From a virus: a stretch of DNA of 22,487 nt. Position numbers and translations under genes: made by a program. Of this stretch, positions 5,506 through 11,723 are shown one piece after another. The first letter of the stretch is position 1. Every line of letters begins with the position of its first letter. The notes under the pieces are model-generated. The model did no database searches and was not told the DNA's origin. It was given only the letters and a program-made list of their open reading frames with translations. The stretch is from positions 1 through 22,487 of IMG/VR virus record IMGVR_UViG_3300046804_003199, one strand, 5' to 3'.

Positions 5506-5673
5506 ATGACACTTGGCGGTTATACTTATCAAATTGGTGATCTATTCACTACAAGCAAAACAGGTATCACAGGTCGCATTGAAAAGTTTGTCCCACAAAC
5601 TCGCAATGTAACTAAAGTAATGCTTCGTTTGGCAAATGGTCAGCAACGCTTTGCTATGGTAAAAACACACTAA
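5506..5673 (+). CDS. 55-residue small barrel-like protein B
   Basis: The product is the same length as that at 4665 and has the same core (YQIGDLFTTSKTGITGRIEK, then KVMLRLANGQQRFAMV). Ribosome binding site AGAAAGG at 5491-5497. The pair flanks the coiled-coil gene and each member has its own TTGACA promoter and downstream hairpin, indicating a segmental duplication followed by divergence. A small nucleic-acid-binding barrel is possible but unproven. Confidence 0.75.
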   Translation: MTLGGYTYQIGDLFTTSKTGITGRIEKFVPQTRNVTKVMLRLANGQQRFAMVKTH

Positions 5674-5678
5674 TAAAT

Positions 5679-5728
5679 TTGTGGCGGTTTGAACTGTGTA
5701 ATCGCAATTGCCCCGCCACAACTTTTTA
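5679..5728 (+). terminator. Rho-independent terminator
   Basis: TTGTGGCGG (5679-5687) pairs perfectly with CCGCCACAA (5713-5721), followed by CTTTTTAT. This is a strong terminator for the gene ending at 5673. Confidence 0.75.
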
Positions 5729-5729
5729 T

Positions 5730-5755
5730 CCCTGCCTCATCTCTTCGGGGCAGGG
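5730..5755. terminator. Second hairpin
   Basis: CCCTGCC (5730-5736) pairs with GGCAGGG (5749-5755) around a short loop ending TTCGG. It stands in tandem with the preceding terminator and just before a CGCCTAG box at 5762-5768. No T-run on the plus strand. Confidence 0.55.
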
Positions 5756-5820
5756 CTAAATCGCCTAGGGGGTGTGATCTAAATCATAGTCCAAAATATG
5801 AGATTATTTACGTACTTGAT

Positions 5821-5849
5821 TTGATTTTTTCTTTAAAAAATGCTATGCT
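5821..5849 (+). promoter_or_regulatory. Promoter for the 5875 operon
   Basis: TTGATT (5821-5826), 17 bp ending TGC, TATGCT (5844-5849). The Shine-Dalgarno AGAAAGGA follows at 5861-5868. Confidence 0.7.
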
Positions 5850-5874
5850 TAGATTATCTAAGAAAGGATACAAA

Positions 5875-6138
5875 ATGATTAGCACCGCTATCGCACTACA
5901 AAATGCAACACAAGAAGCAGTTCACGATGAAATGATAATGACTCTTGCTTCGCATGTTCATCACTCAAGAAATGAAATGTCAGATGAGGAATTTGCTCAT
6001 GCTTTATTTCAATACTCAGCAGCACTTTCAGCAATGACAACTACTCTCGTGACTCATGTCCTCTTGACAGAAAGTCAATTAGATGAGATGATAGATACTA
6101 TCAAAGAAATGGATTCCATGGGAAAGGATATTGAATAA
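5875..6138 (+). CDS. Helical hypothetical protein, 87 aa
   Basis: ATG 5875 is chosen over a longer in-frame start at 5689 because a promoter and AGAAAGGATACAAA lie directly before it. The product (MISTAIALQNATQEAVHDEM...) is mostly helical with HVHHSRNEMSDEEF in the middle; the His cluster could bind metal but no pattern is recognised. Its stop overlaps the next start (TAATG), so the two genes are coupled. Function unknown. Confidence 0.75.
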   Translation: MISTAIALQNATQEAVHDEMIMTLASHVHHSRNEMSDEEFAHALFQYSAALSAMTTTLVTHVLLTESQLDEMIDTIKEMDSMGKDIE

Positions 6139-6584
6139 TGGAAACAACAGAAACAATGCAGGCACCAGTACACTACAACCCAAATCAATTGGTGACCTAT
6201 AAAGTAATTAATGGTGATGAGGTTACCTATCCAACTGATAAGGTTGTTGATTTAGAATGGACCTTGGACCAGGCAAGACGAACAGAAAAGCGTTTTGATT
6301 CACTGCAGCGTTCAGTCTATGCATTAGAAAGCGCTCTTGGAGACTGGATTGAAAATCAAACAGATGCAGAAGAGATTGTTTCTCAAATTTGCGACATGTT
6401 TGGATTTAATCCAACTAAAGAAGTTGAATTCGAAGCAACTGCAACAATCACTGGAATGGTGACCGTTCCATTAAAAGATTTAGCATCTTTTGATATCAAT
6501 GATGTCGACTTAATGGTTAATGTAGAATCATATTCATATGATGTGAATGCAGATATCGAAGTGGACCACATAACAACATTGTAA
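6138..6584 (+). CDS. Phage hypothetical protein, 148 aa
   Basis: The protein has a polar N-terminus, a helical middle with LDQARRTEKRFDSLQRSVYA, and a C-terminal beta-rich domain (FEATATITGMVTVPLKDLAS, then repeated VD/ND segments). The 'E-A-x-A-x-I-T-G-x-V-x-V' strand followed by acidic 'VNVESYSYDVNADIEV' strands resembles, from memory, a family of small proteins in actinophages with unknown role. It is translationally coupled to the upstream gene through TAATG and followed by hairpins. Confidence 0.75.
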   Translation: METTETMQAPVHYNPNQLVTYKVINGDEVTYPTDKVVDLEWTLDQARRTEKRFDSLQRSVYALESALGDWIENQTDAEEIVSQICDMFGFNPTKEVEFEATATITGMVTVPLKDLASFDINDVDLMVNVESYSYDVNADIEVDHITTL

Positions 6585-6588
6585 AAAT

Positions 6589-6615
6589 TTGCAGGGTTCA
6601 TGAAAGGCCCTGCAA
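6589..6615 (+). terminator. Hairpin after the 5875-6584 operon
   Basis: TTGCAGGG (6589-6596) pairs with CCCTGCAA (6608-6615). A second stem, ATCCCT (6626-6631) with AGGGAT (6649-6654), follows. Neither has a T-run, so they may stabilise the 3' end rather than terminate. Confidence 0.5.
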
Positions 6616-6664
6616 TGTATGCAGCATCCCTCTTTCATCCTTTCTTAAAGGGATCTGTAAGGGA

Positions 6665-6690
6665 CCTGAGCACGTCCATGTAAACTGCTC
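6665..6690 (+). other. CCTGAGCA...TGCTC element (copy 2)
   Basis: CCTGAGCA and TAAACTGCTC flank a 13-nt loop; stem GAGCA (6668-6672)/TGCTC (6686-6690). Sited between an operon end and a CGC/TGCCTAG box (6705-6711), as at 4866 and 7881. Confidence 0.5.
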
Positions 6691-6789
6691 CTCTTGGTTT
6701 AAATTGCCTAGCCCGCAAAAGTTGCAAATGTCAAATATTTAAGATGTGATTTACGTTACGTCCAATTTATGCACATTTACTAAGCCTAT

Positions 6790-6818
6790 TTGCTTTTGTC
6801 AGTTGATTGTGCTAAGAT
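6790..6818 (+). promoter_or_regulatory. Promoter of the DUF932 gene
   Basis: TTGCTT (6790-6795), a 17-bp spacer that begins TTGTCAG and ends TGC, and TAAGAT (6813-6818). The Shine-Dalgarno AGAAAGGA precedes ATG 6849. Confidence 0.7.
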
Positions 6819-6848
6819 TGTTATAAATGACCACAGAAAGGACAAAAA

Positions 6849-7868
6849 ATGGCTCATGAATTAGAAACGCAAAATGGCGTTGCTTCTTTCGCATCTTTCC
6901 GTGAACCTGCTTGGCATGGCTTAGGCACAGTTTTCACAGAAGAAAAAAATACAGCAGAAATGCTTGTTGCTGCTAATCTAAATAATTGGAATGTTAGATT
7001 AGAAGAAATGGAAATTCCATCTCACTTATCATCAGATAAGTCTTACCAATATGTTGTTCGTACTAATCCTACGGATAACTCACAGACCGATGTTCTTGGT
7101 GTAGTCGGTGAGCGTTATCATGTTTTACAGAATGAAGATTTATTCTCATTCGGTGACACATTGTTAGATGGTGGAGGTCGTTGGGAAACGGCTGGCTCAA
7201 TTCGTGGAGGTCGTGTTGTATTCGGCTCTCTTGCTCTTGAGCGTGAAACCATTCTTGACCCAAATGGTGTTGCGGATAAGGTAAAGACTTATTTGCTCAT
7301 CAACACATCACACGATGGCTCTATTGCTATTCAAGCATCCATCACGCCTGTTCGTGTTGTATGCGCTAACACTCTAAATATGGCTCTTGGTCGTATCAAG
7401 AAAAAAGATGGCGTAAAGCAGTCTTTCAAAATTCGTCATACACAGACAGCAAATGGTAAGGTTCAAATTGCTCGTACAGCACTTGGTCTTGCTAATGCTT
7501 ACATGGATGAATTCGACAAGATGGCTCATGCCATGATTGCTAAGGAAATCACAGCACAACAGTTCAATGATATTGTTCTCGCTGCTTATCCAAAGCCTGA
7601 AAGCGATAAGAAAATCGCACTCACTAAGTGGACAAATAAAATTGATACCATCAATGATATTTACACAGGTGAATTCAATGGCATGATTGCTGGCAATGCT
7701 TGGGGCGCACTCAATGCTCTAACTGAGCGTTTAGATTGGCATCGTTCTGCTCGTGGTGGTAATACTGAGGCAATGCTTGCTGCTGCTTCTGGTTTTGACC
7801 CATCAATAACAGCAGAAAAAAATCGTTTGCTAAATGTTGTTCGCAATGTTTTAGAAATTGCTGCGTAA
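6849..7868 (+). CDS. DUF932 / phage-plasmid-like protein (TIGR03299 type)
   Basis: This 339-residue protein starts MAHELETQNGVASFASFREP then AWHGLGT, the typical opening of the phage/plasmid-like DUF932 (TIGR03299) family, and retains the later block with VRVVCANTLNMAL and FKIRHTQ. Length is normal for the family. Members are widespread on phages and plasmids of actinobacteria; their role is not settled, with links to replication or recombination suggested by context. It is single-gene with its own promoter and AGAAAGGA, followed by a CCTGAG hairpin. The codon use favours GCT and CGT more than neighbours, consistent with high expression. Confidence 0.92.
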   Translation: MAHELETQNGVASFASFREPAWHGLGTVFTEEKNTAEMLVAANLNNWNVRLEEMEIPSHLSSDKSYQYVVRTNPTDNSQTDVLGVVGERYHVLQNEDLFSFGDTLLDGGGRWETAGSIRGGRVVFGSLALERETILDPNGVADKVKTYLLINTSHDGSIAIQASITPVRVVCANTLNMALGRIKKKDGVKQSFKIRHTQTANGKVQIARTALGLANAYMDEFDKMAHAMIAKEITAQQFNDIVLAAYPKPESDKKIALTKWTNKIDTINDIYTGEFNGMIAGNAWGALNALTERLDWHRSARGGNTEAMLAAASGFDPSITAEKNRLLNVVRNVLEIAA

Positions 7869-7880
7869 GTAATTTCAACA

Positions 7881-7951
7881 CCTGAGTAAGTGTATAAACT
7901 GCTCAATTTTTTATTTTGCAATTTGCAGATCATAAAATAAAAATTGCAAAA
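7881..7951 (+). other. CCTGAGTA...TGCTC element (copy 3) and AT-rich hairpin
   Basis: CCTGAGTA (7881-7888) and TGCTC (7900-7904) form the same stem as the other copies, with a compensating G-U pair that keeps the fold. TTTTGCAATTT (7914-7924) then pairs with AAATTGCAAAA (7941-7951), an 11-bp perfect stem. Together they probably end the DUF932 transcript. Confidence 0.55.
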
Positions 7952-7954
7952 AAT

Positions 7955-8044
7955 CGCCTAGGTGAAACGGACAAATCGGACATTGTATTTTTTAAAATAT
8001 TTGATTACGTAGGACTTGATTTTTTCCCAGTTCCGTGGTATTCT
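7955..8044 (+). promoter_or_regulatory. Promoter with CGCCTAG box and GGACA pair
   Basis: CGCCTAG (7955-7961), GGACA at 7969-7973 and 7978-7982 (9-bp period), ATTACGT at about 8004, then TTGATT (8016-8021), 17 bp ending TGG, and TATTCT (8039-8044). ATG 8051 is 7 nt after the -10, again predicting a leaderless mRNA. Confidence 0.65.
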
Positions 8045-8050
8045 AAATTT

Positions 8051-8224
8051 ATGACCCAAGAAACCTATACAACAGTAAAACCTTATACAATTGATGAGTT
8101 AATTACAGAGATCTATGAGGATAATTATTCTCATATTGAATTTATAGATAACATGAATGGTGGGGATTGCGACTGTGCTATTCATCTTACCATGGCTACT
8201 ATTTTAAAGTATTGGACTGTTTGA
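8051..8224 (+). CDS. Hypothetical acidic protein, 57 aa, leaderless
   Basis: An in-frame ATG at 7916 lies upstream of the promoter, so the start is placed at 8051, 7 nt after TATTCT. The product (MTQETYTTVKPYTIDELITE then IYEDNYSHIEF) is acidic with a CDCAIH segment near the end. The preceding promoter region carries the same box order as the leaderless gene at 3595, suggesting common control of the two. Its 3' end overlaps the next -35. Function unknown. Confidence 0.65.
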   Translation: MTQETYTTVKPYTIDELITEIYEDNYSHIEFIDNMNGGDCDCAIHLTMATILKYWTV

Positions 8225-8249
8225 CATTCCCCTGCATTTTTGCTAAAAT
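8221..8249 (+). promoter_or_regulatory. Promoter for the Api92-like operon
   Basis: TTGACA (8221-8226), 17 bp ending TGC, TAAAAT (8244-8249). AGAAAGGA follows at 8266-8273. Confidence 0.75.
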
Positions 8250-8279
8250 TTATTTACGACCCAACAGAAAGGACCCATA

Positions 8280-9014
8280 ATGCCAAATTGGTGTTATAAC
8301 TCTCTTGCAATAGAGGGTGATTCTGCACTTATTGCAGATGTAAAACGCATACTAAACAGACCATATGTCAAGAAACATGACAATTGGAATCCTGAGACAG
8401 GTAAAATGGAAGTAAAGGATTATCATTATAGTAATCCTGTGTTTGCTTTCCATAATATCTATAATCATATTCAAGATAATGTGTCTGATGAGGAATATAT
8501 AAAACAACCTGACCATAAATTAGGCGAACCAATTACATTTGACGGTAACCATTGGTACGATTGGAATGTTCGTAATTGGGGAACAAAATGGGATGTAGGT
8601 GTATCTGATGATGAGAAATATAGTGATACAGAACTAATGGATGAGACTGATAGTTCTCTTGCATACCGTTTCAATACCGCTTGGTCACCACCTATTCCTG
8701 CAATTGAGAAATTGGTTGAACAATATCCAACTCTAAACTTTACCCTATCTTATGAAGAAGAAACAGGTTGGGGTGGCGAGGTAGTTTGGGAAGAAGGTGT
8801 CATTATTGAAAACACAGACTACGAAAGTAAATGTAGAGATTGTGACGCAGAAGATACAATGGAGTACTGTGATAATGATTGTGGAGAAATCTGCAGTGCA
8901 TGCAATTATATGGGTGAAGCAGACCTTGACTGTGTTGCGGAATGTGACATCCATAAGGTATATTTAGATAAAGAACATGTACCCGACTATAGAATGGATG
9001 AAGTAAATGCTTGA
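8280..9014 (+). CDS. Api92-like (DUF1281-type) protein with Cys-rich tail
   Basis: The 244-residue protein begins MPNWCYNSLAIEG and contains NWYDWNVRNWGTKWD and YRFNTAWSPPIPAIEKL, the conserved blocks of the Api92-like ferredoxin-fold family of phages and mobile elements. That part spans about residues 1-175. A C-terminal extension from about residue 185 is rich in cysteine (KCRDCDAEDTMEYC, CGEICSACNY) and may bind zinc. Cellular role unknown. It leads a six-gene operon with close overlaps to 10184. Confidence 0.85.
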   Translation: MPNWCYNSLAIEGDSALIADVKRILNRPYVKKHDNWNPETGKMEVKDYHYSNPVFAFHNIYNHIQDNVSDEEYIKQPDHKLGEPITFDGNHWYDWNVRNWGTKWDVGVSDDEKYSDTELMDETDSSLAYRFNTAWSPPIPAIEKLVEQYPTLNFTLSYEEETGWGGEVVWEEGVIIENTDYESKCRDCDAEDTMEYCDNDCGEICSACNYMGEADLDCVAECDIHKVYLDKEHVPDYRMDEVNA

Positions 9015-9225
9015 TTATCTAAATAACTATCTTAGTTTACACCTAAAGTCTTTGAATGAGGATTTAGAGCAATTATCTAATAAAATGGAATCTCTTGACC
9101 CTAACTGTAAAGAATTTGGTGAATTAGATTTTGAATATAATTTTGTAAGTGGACAAGCCAGTGCCACATCCCATATAATTTCTATAATCATGGAAAAGGA
9201 AGAAGAAAATGCAAGCAATCAATGA
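9007..9225 (+). CDS. Helical hypothetical protein, 72 aa
   Basis: ATG 9007 overlaps the end of the Api92-like gene by 8 bp, with GGATGAAG upstream as a ribosome binding site. The product (MLDYLNNYLSLHLKSLNEDL...) looks like two helices with a polar hinge. The arrangement helix, DPNCKEFGELDFEYNFVSGQ, helix is typical of small helical hairpins. The end overlaps the next gene by 17 bp. Confidence 0.7.
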   Translation: MLDYLNNYLSLHLKSLNEDLEQLSNKMESLDPNCKEFGELDFEYNFVSGQASATSHIISIIMEKEEENASNQ

Positions 9226-9490
9226 ATTAGCCCCTAATCTTCAAAAAGCAGTAGACGCAGGAATATCTGGTTTGGATATCATGCATGGAGAACTAAAAGT
9301 ATTATTACTTGAAGCAGAGCGGGAATTGGAAGAAGCCCAAAAGACTGAAGAAGATAATGACTATTCTGACGCAATGGAATCCATGGAACGCAAATATTGG
9401 GAGGGACAGGTAGACGCTTTGTCCTATTTGTACGGTTTGACATACCAACTCTCATTTGCTATTATGGATAAGGAAAAGGAGCAAGAATGA
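9209..9490 (+). CDS. Helical hypothetical protein, 93 aa
   Basis: The start follows GGAAAAGGAAGAAGAAA. It is predicted mostly helical, with LLLEAERELEEAQKTEEDND forming a coiled-coil-like block and YWEGQVDALSYLYGLTYQLS a second helix. The EGQVDAL pattern resembles the SGQASAT block of the gene before it, so the two may be related helical-hairpin proteins. Its end overlaps the next start (ATGA). Confidence 0.7.
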   Translation: MQAINELAPNLQKAVDAGISGLDIMHGELKVLLLEAERELEEAQKTEEDNDYSDAMESMERKYWEGQVDALSYLYGLTYQLSFAIMDKEKEQE

Positions 9491-9828
9491 TAAAAGTAGA
9501 TAACTTACAACTTATTGGCGAGTTCGGTGTAGACAGTGGACAAGCAATTGTTGGTGACCCATGTTATTTAGACGAATGGAAAACTTGGAATTCTGAACAA
9601 GATAACTTTGCAGACCATGTCAACAAGAAAGGTGAATATGGCTACCTTGGTGCCTGTGAGGCTACTCTTGGTAAGGGGTTTGGACAATTAGGCGGAAACA
9701 GTGCAGTTGCTTTTAGCACTGGTTATGGTGATGGTCTTTATCCTGTCTATGCACAAATAAATGAGGACGGACGAGTTGCAGTTGTTGTAATTGACTTCAC
9801 TGGTGAATATTTTAGCGAGGAGCAATAA
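9487..9828 (+). CDS. DUF4241-like phage protein
   Basis: The 113-residue product has the blocks GVDSGQAIVGDPCYLDEW (about residues 14-31), a middle Gly-rich part, and VAFSTGYGDGLYPVYAQINE followed by AVVVIDF. This pattern (SGQ-x-DPCY near the start, STGxGDGxYPVY near the end) matches DUF4241-type proteins common in phages and bacteria, as I recall. Function unknown. It is overlapped on both sides (ATGA and TAATG) within the operon. Confidence 0.8.
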   Translation: MIKVDNLQLIGEFGVDSGQAIVGDPCYLDEWKTWNSEQDNFADHVNKKGEYGYLGACEATLGKGFGQLGGNSAVAFSTGYGDGLYPVYAQINEDGRVAVVVIDFTGEYFSEEQ

Positions 9829-10184
9829 TGGGAGCACGTTGTACATTCGTATTCAAACAATCTGAAGATCTCGCAGTGGCCCTATATAGCCATTGGGGTG
9901 AGGACTCTATGTACCAGGACTTGGCAGCAGCGCTGCAGCATGCAGCACCACGTAAGGGTGATGAGTCATACTATACCAGGATGGCTGTTAGTTATTTGCT
10001 GCAGCACGATATCCTAAATGAGACTGGTTATGGCCTATATGCTTGCAATCCTAATGACCTGGGATTCATGGACCACCCTGTGCTTATCGACCTAACTGAC
10101 AATACTGTTATGGATGATACTGGTTCGCATTCAATTGATGATTTTATTAGTTACCACGGTTTGGTGACGACGGTCACATCATAA
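9828..10184 (+). CDS. Conserved phage hypothetical protein, 118 aa
   Basis: The sequence opens MGARCTFVFKQSEDLAVALY and continues SHWGED; the VxLYSHWG block is frequent in actinophage proteins of unknown role. A NETGYGLYACNP segment near residue 66 and the LIDLTDNTVMDDTG strand complete the pattern I remember. It starts at a TAATG junction and is the last gene before a strong terminator, so it closes the 8280-10184 operon. Confidence 0.75.
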   Translation: MGARCTFVFKQSEDLAVALYSHWGEDSMYQDLAAALQHAAPRKGDESYYTRMAVSYLLQHDILNETGYGLYACNPNDLGFMDHPVLIDLTDNTVMDDTGSHSIDDFISYHGLVTTVTS

Positions 10185-10185
10185 A

Positions 10186-10250
10186 AGAGGGTTGGGTCCC
10201 CTCTACGGGAGGCGTAGTAAACTTGCGACTTGCGCCTCCCTCTAATTTTT
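10186..10250 (+). terminator. Tandem terminator
   Basis: A first stem AGAGGG/CCCTCT (about 10186-10203) is followed by GGGAGGCG (10207-10214) pairing with CGCCTCCC (10233-10240) and TCTAATTTTT (10241-10250). It ends the 8280 operon. A TGA-TACAAT -10 (10253-10258) for the next gene follows immediately. Confidence 0.75.
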
Positions 10251-10273
10251 GATACAATCCAATAGGAGGAGTT

Positions 10274-10516
10274 ATGGCTTACAGTATTAGGAAAAAACCT
10301 GAGAACACAAAAGAAATACAATACGCTGGAAGATTTGCTAAATTACTTACAGAAGACATGGGACTAAATCTGGAGGCTGTTGGCTTTCATTTGGTTCGAA
10401 ATCACCCTGTGATTGTGGCACGGCGTTTAGATGTCCTTGCCTTGACAGCAAGCGAAGAGTATGATAAACTTATGGGAGAGTATTTAGGAGATTCATATGG
10501 CTACAAGCATGGCTGA
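10274..10516 (+). CDS. Hypothetical protein, 80 aa
   Basis: ATG 10274 follows AGGAGGAG, the strongest ribosome binding site in the window. The product (MAYSIRKKPENTKEIQYAGR...) has a basic start and two helices (FAKLLTEDMGLNLEAVGFHL, then LALTASEEYDKLMGEYLG). It is transcribed from the TACAAT promoter after the terminator and overlaps the next gene by 20 bp. Not recognised. Confidence 0.75.
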   Translation: MAYSIRKKPENTKEIQYAGRFAKLLTEDMGLNLEAVGFHLVRNHPVIVARRLDVLALTASEEYDKLMGEYLGDSYGYKHG

Positions 10517-10781
10517 TAAGTGTGGTATTTTAGGGCAATTCTGGTTTGAGTTTAGAGATGACGAAGAACTATCTTCATTTATAGACTACAACGATGTCGG
10601 TTTGCCATTGGCATGGTTTATTGCGACGGGAGTTGTTGAACCACTACCCACAGCAGAAGATTTTATCAACGAAACCTATAATTTATTTCTTGCTGCGTTA
10701 GATGTTACAGAAGAAGAAATTGGCGAAATAGATAATCTCAACGACCTCTTGGCATTTGTCGATAAAAAGAAAAACGGGTAG
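10497..10781 (+). CDS. Acidic hypothetical protein, 94 aa
   Basis: The start at 10497 has TAGGAG seven bases upstream; ATG 10509 is a less likely alternative. The product (MATSMADKCGILGQFWFEFR...) is acidic with SFIDYNDVGLPLAWFIATGV in the middle, a pattern recalling small phage proteins of unknown role. It is the last gene before the gene-poor control region; a CGCCTAG box (10789-10795) lies 8 bp after its stop. Confidence 0.75.
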   Translation: MATSMADKCGILGQFWFEFRDDEELSSFIDYNDVGLPLAWFIATGVVEPLPTAEDFINETYNLFLAALDVTEEEIGEIDNLNDLLAFVDKKKNG

Positions 10782-10970
10782 CCAGGCCCGCCTAGATAAC
10801 ATATCAAACCACAAACCATTGTGTCAAGTTATTACGAATAATTGATTACGATCCCAAACCTTTTATCTCCAAACCAAATCTAGGATCGATAAAAATTTTA
10901 TCTATTTTTTATAAAAGGATTACGATCCAAAACAAATTTCCCCCAAACCTTATATCATAATATTTATGGT

Positions 10971-11000
10971 TTGTCAAACCTTCAAACCATAGTGTATGAT
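10971..11000 (+). promoter_or_regulatory. Promoter of a possible small RNA
   Basis: TTGTCA (10971-10976), 18 bp containing two CAAACC sites, and TATGAT (10995-11000). The only thing downstream before a strong terminator is about 75 nt of non-coding sequence. Confidence 0.45.
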
Positions 11001-11005
11001 TGTAT

Positions 11006-11076
11006 CTCTATGTATTGTACTAGGAGTATTACGATCTCTTCTTCTAGTCCCCGCCGATTTTTGCGGGGGCTTTTTT
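11006..11076 (+). ncRNA. Possible small RNA ending in a terminator
   Basis: Between the promoter at 10971-11000 and the hairpin at 11049-11076 no frame with a ribosome binding site can be read, so a ~70-nt RNA is predicted. Its promoter is covered by CAAACC sites, like the other promoters in this region. It could be an antisense or countertranscript-type control RNA, but no target is evident in the window. Confidence 0.35.
11049..11076 (+). terminator. Strong Rho-independent terminator
   Basis: CCCCGC (11049-11054) pairs with GCGGGG (11063-11068), followed by GCTTTTTT. This is the most canonical terminator in the window. Confidence 0.85.
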
Positions 11077-11143
11077 AAAAGACATTACGAACGCAATTTA
11101 CGAAACCCCTGAAGTTGTTATCAAACCAGGGTATAATGTAATC

Positions 11144-11338
11144 ATGACTCGTGGACACTTCAGCCAAATGAAACCTAAAGATTGGGACGGTTTCAATAAA
11201 GACATAAAGGTTTTAACTGGCATGCTATATACAATTGCTAAGTGGCCTATCAAACCATTCATCCCCGCATTCTATAAAACTGAGGCGGAATATAAAAAAG
11301 ATTACGAACCTATCTATAATCCCCCTATGGATAACTAA
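11144..11338 (+). CDS. Hypothetical protein, 64 aa, leaderless
   Basis: ATG 11144 lies 7 nt after TATAAT (11132-11137) with no Shine-Dalgarno, predicting a leaderless message. The promoter contains a CAAACC site at 11122. The product (MTRGHFSQMKPKDWDGFNKD...) has a central hydrophobic-aromatic stretch (LTGMLYTIAKWPIKPFIPAF) that could contact a membrane, and a polar end. It is the only gene inside the repeat-rich region, so it could encode a replication or regulatory factor, but nothing in the sequence identifies it. Confidence 0.65.
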   Translation: MTRGHFSQMKPKDWDGFNKDIKVLTGMLYTIAKWPIKPFIPAFYKTEAEYKKDYEPIYNPPMDN

Positions 11339-11454
11339 CAAACCATATTTTCTGGTTTTCTGGTTTTTTAAAACCTTTTAAAACTTATTTCGGATTAATT
11401 CGAATTTATTCAAACTTTTGGCAATTTTTCATCCAAATTCCTTTACGAAGATAC

Positions 11455-11534
11455 TTGACAAACCATGATTTTGGATGTATAATGCCCAAACCTTGATATG
11501 ATGGTTTGACAGATATGCGGATATATGGTATAAG
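11455..11534 (+). promoter_or_regulatory. Two tandem promoters overlapped by CAAACC sites
   Basis: First: TTGACA (11455-11460), 17 bp ending TG, TATAAT (11478-11483), with CAAACCAT across the -35. Second: TTGACA (11506-11511) inside a GGTTTG site, 17 bp ending TGG, TATAAG (11529-11534). Both are near consensus, yet no gene starts within 180 bp. They may transcribe a leader, an RNA primer or an sRNA. Confidence 0.65.
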
Positions 11535-11682
11535 TCGATACAATGGTTTGGGATATTTTGGTTTGATAGAGTAATTTTTGGCCCCGCATTACGACCCGCC
11601 TTATAAAAAATGTTCTATCACCCACTATCCTCCACTTTACTCCACTTTAACCCTATCTATAAAAATATCAGTAAGATTTATT

Positions 11683-11703
11683 TGTGGATAAACCTGTGGA
11701 TAA
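11683..11703 (+). other. Pair of DnaA boxes
   Basis: TGTGGATAA (11683-11691) and TGTGGATAA (11695-11703) are perfect DnaA boxes 12 bp apart, the same period as at 1855-1875 but in the opposite orientation. They sit just before the -10 of the next gene, so DnaA could also regulate that promoter. Confidence 0.75.
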
Positions 11704-11723
11704 CTTTACGATACAATAGTTTT

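Larger units (their letters stand above)
10805..11565. repeat. CAAACC/ATTACGA repeat-rich control region
   Basis: About 760 bp holds 16 copies of CAAACC or its complement, starting at 10805, 10812, 10855, 10870, 10944, 10968(-), 10975, 10983, 11122, 11251, 11339, 11459, 11487, 11503(-), 11545(-) and 11560(-). Most extend to CAAACCAT or CAAACCA. ATTACGA or TTTACGA occurs at 10831, 10845, 10919, 11028, 11084, 11097, 11301, 11442, 11588 and 11705. Chance would give about one CAAACC. Many sites overlap -35 elements. The spans 10782-11143 and 11339-11723 hold no other gene I can support. Iterons of an origin, or operators of one regulator, both fit. Confidence 0.7.

Noticed and set aside
11443-11625. 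60-residue minus-strand frame in the control region
   Set aside because: No ribosome binding site, runs through promoters and CAAACC repeats, and the composition is unlike neighbouring proteins.
11610-11723. Longer start for the gene at 11724
   Set aside because: It would translate the DnaA boxes and the -10; ATG 11724 fits the leaderless pattern.
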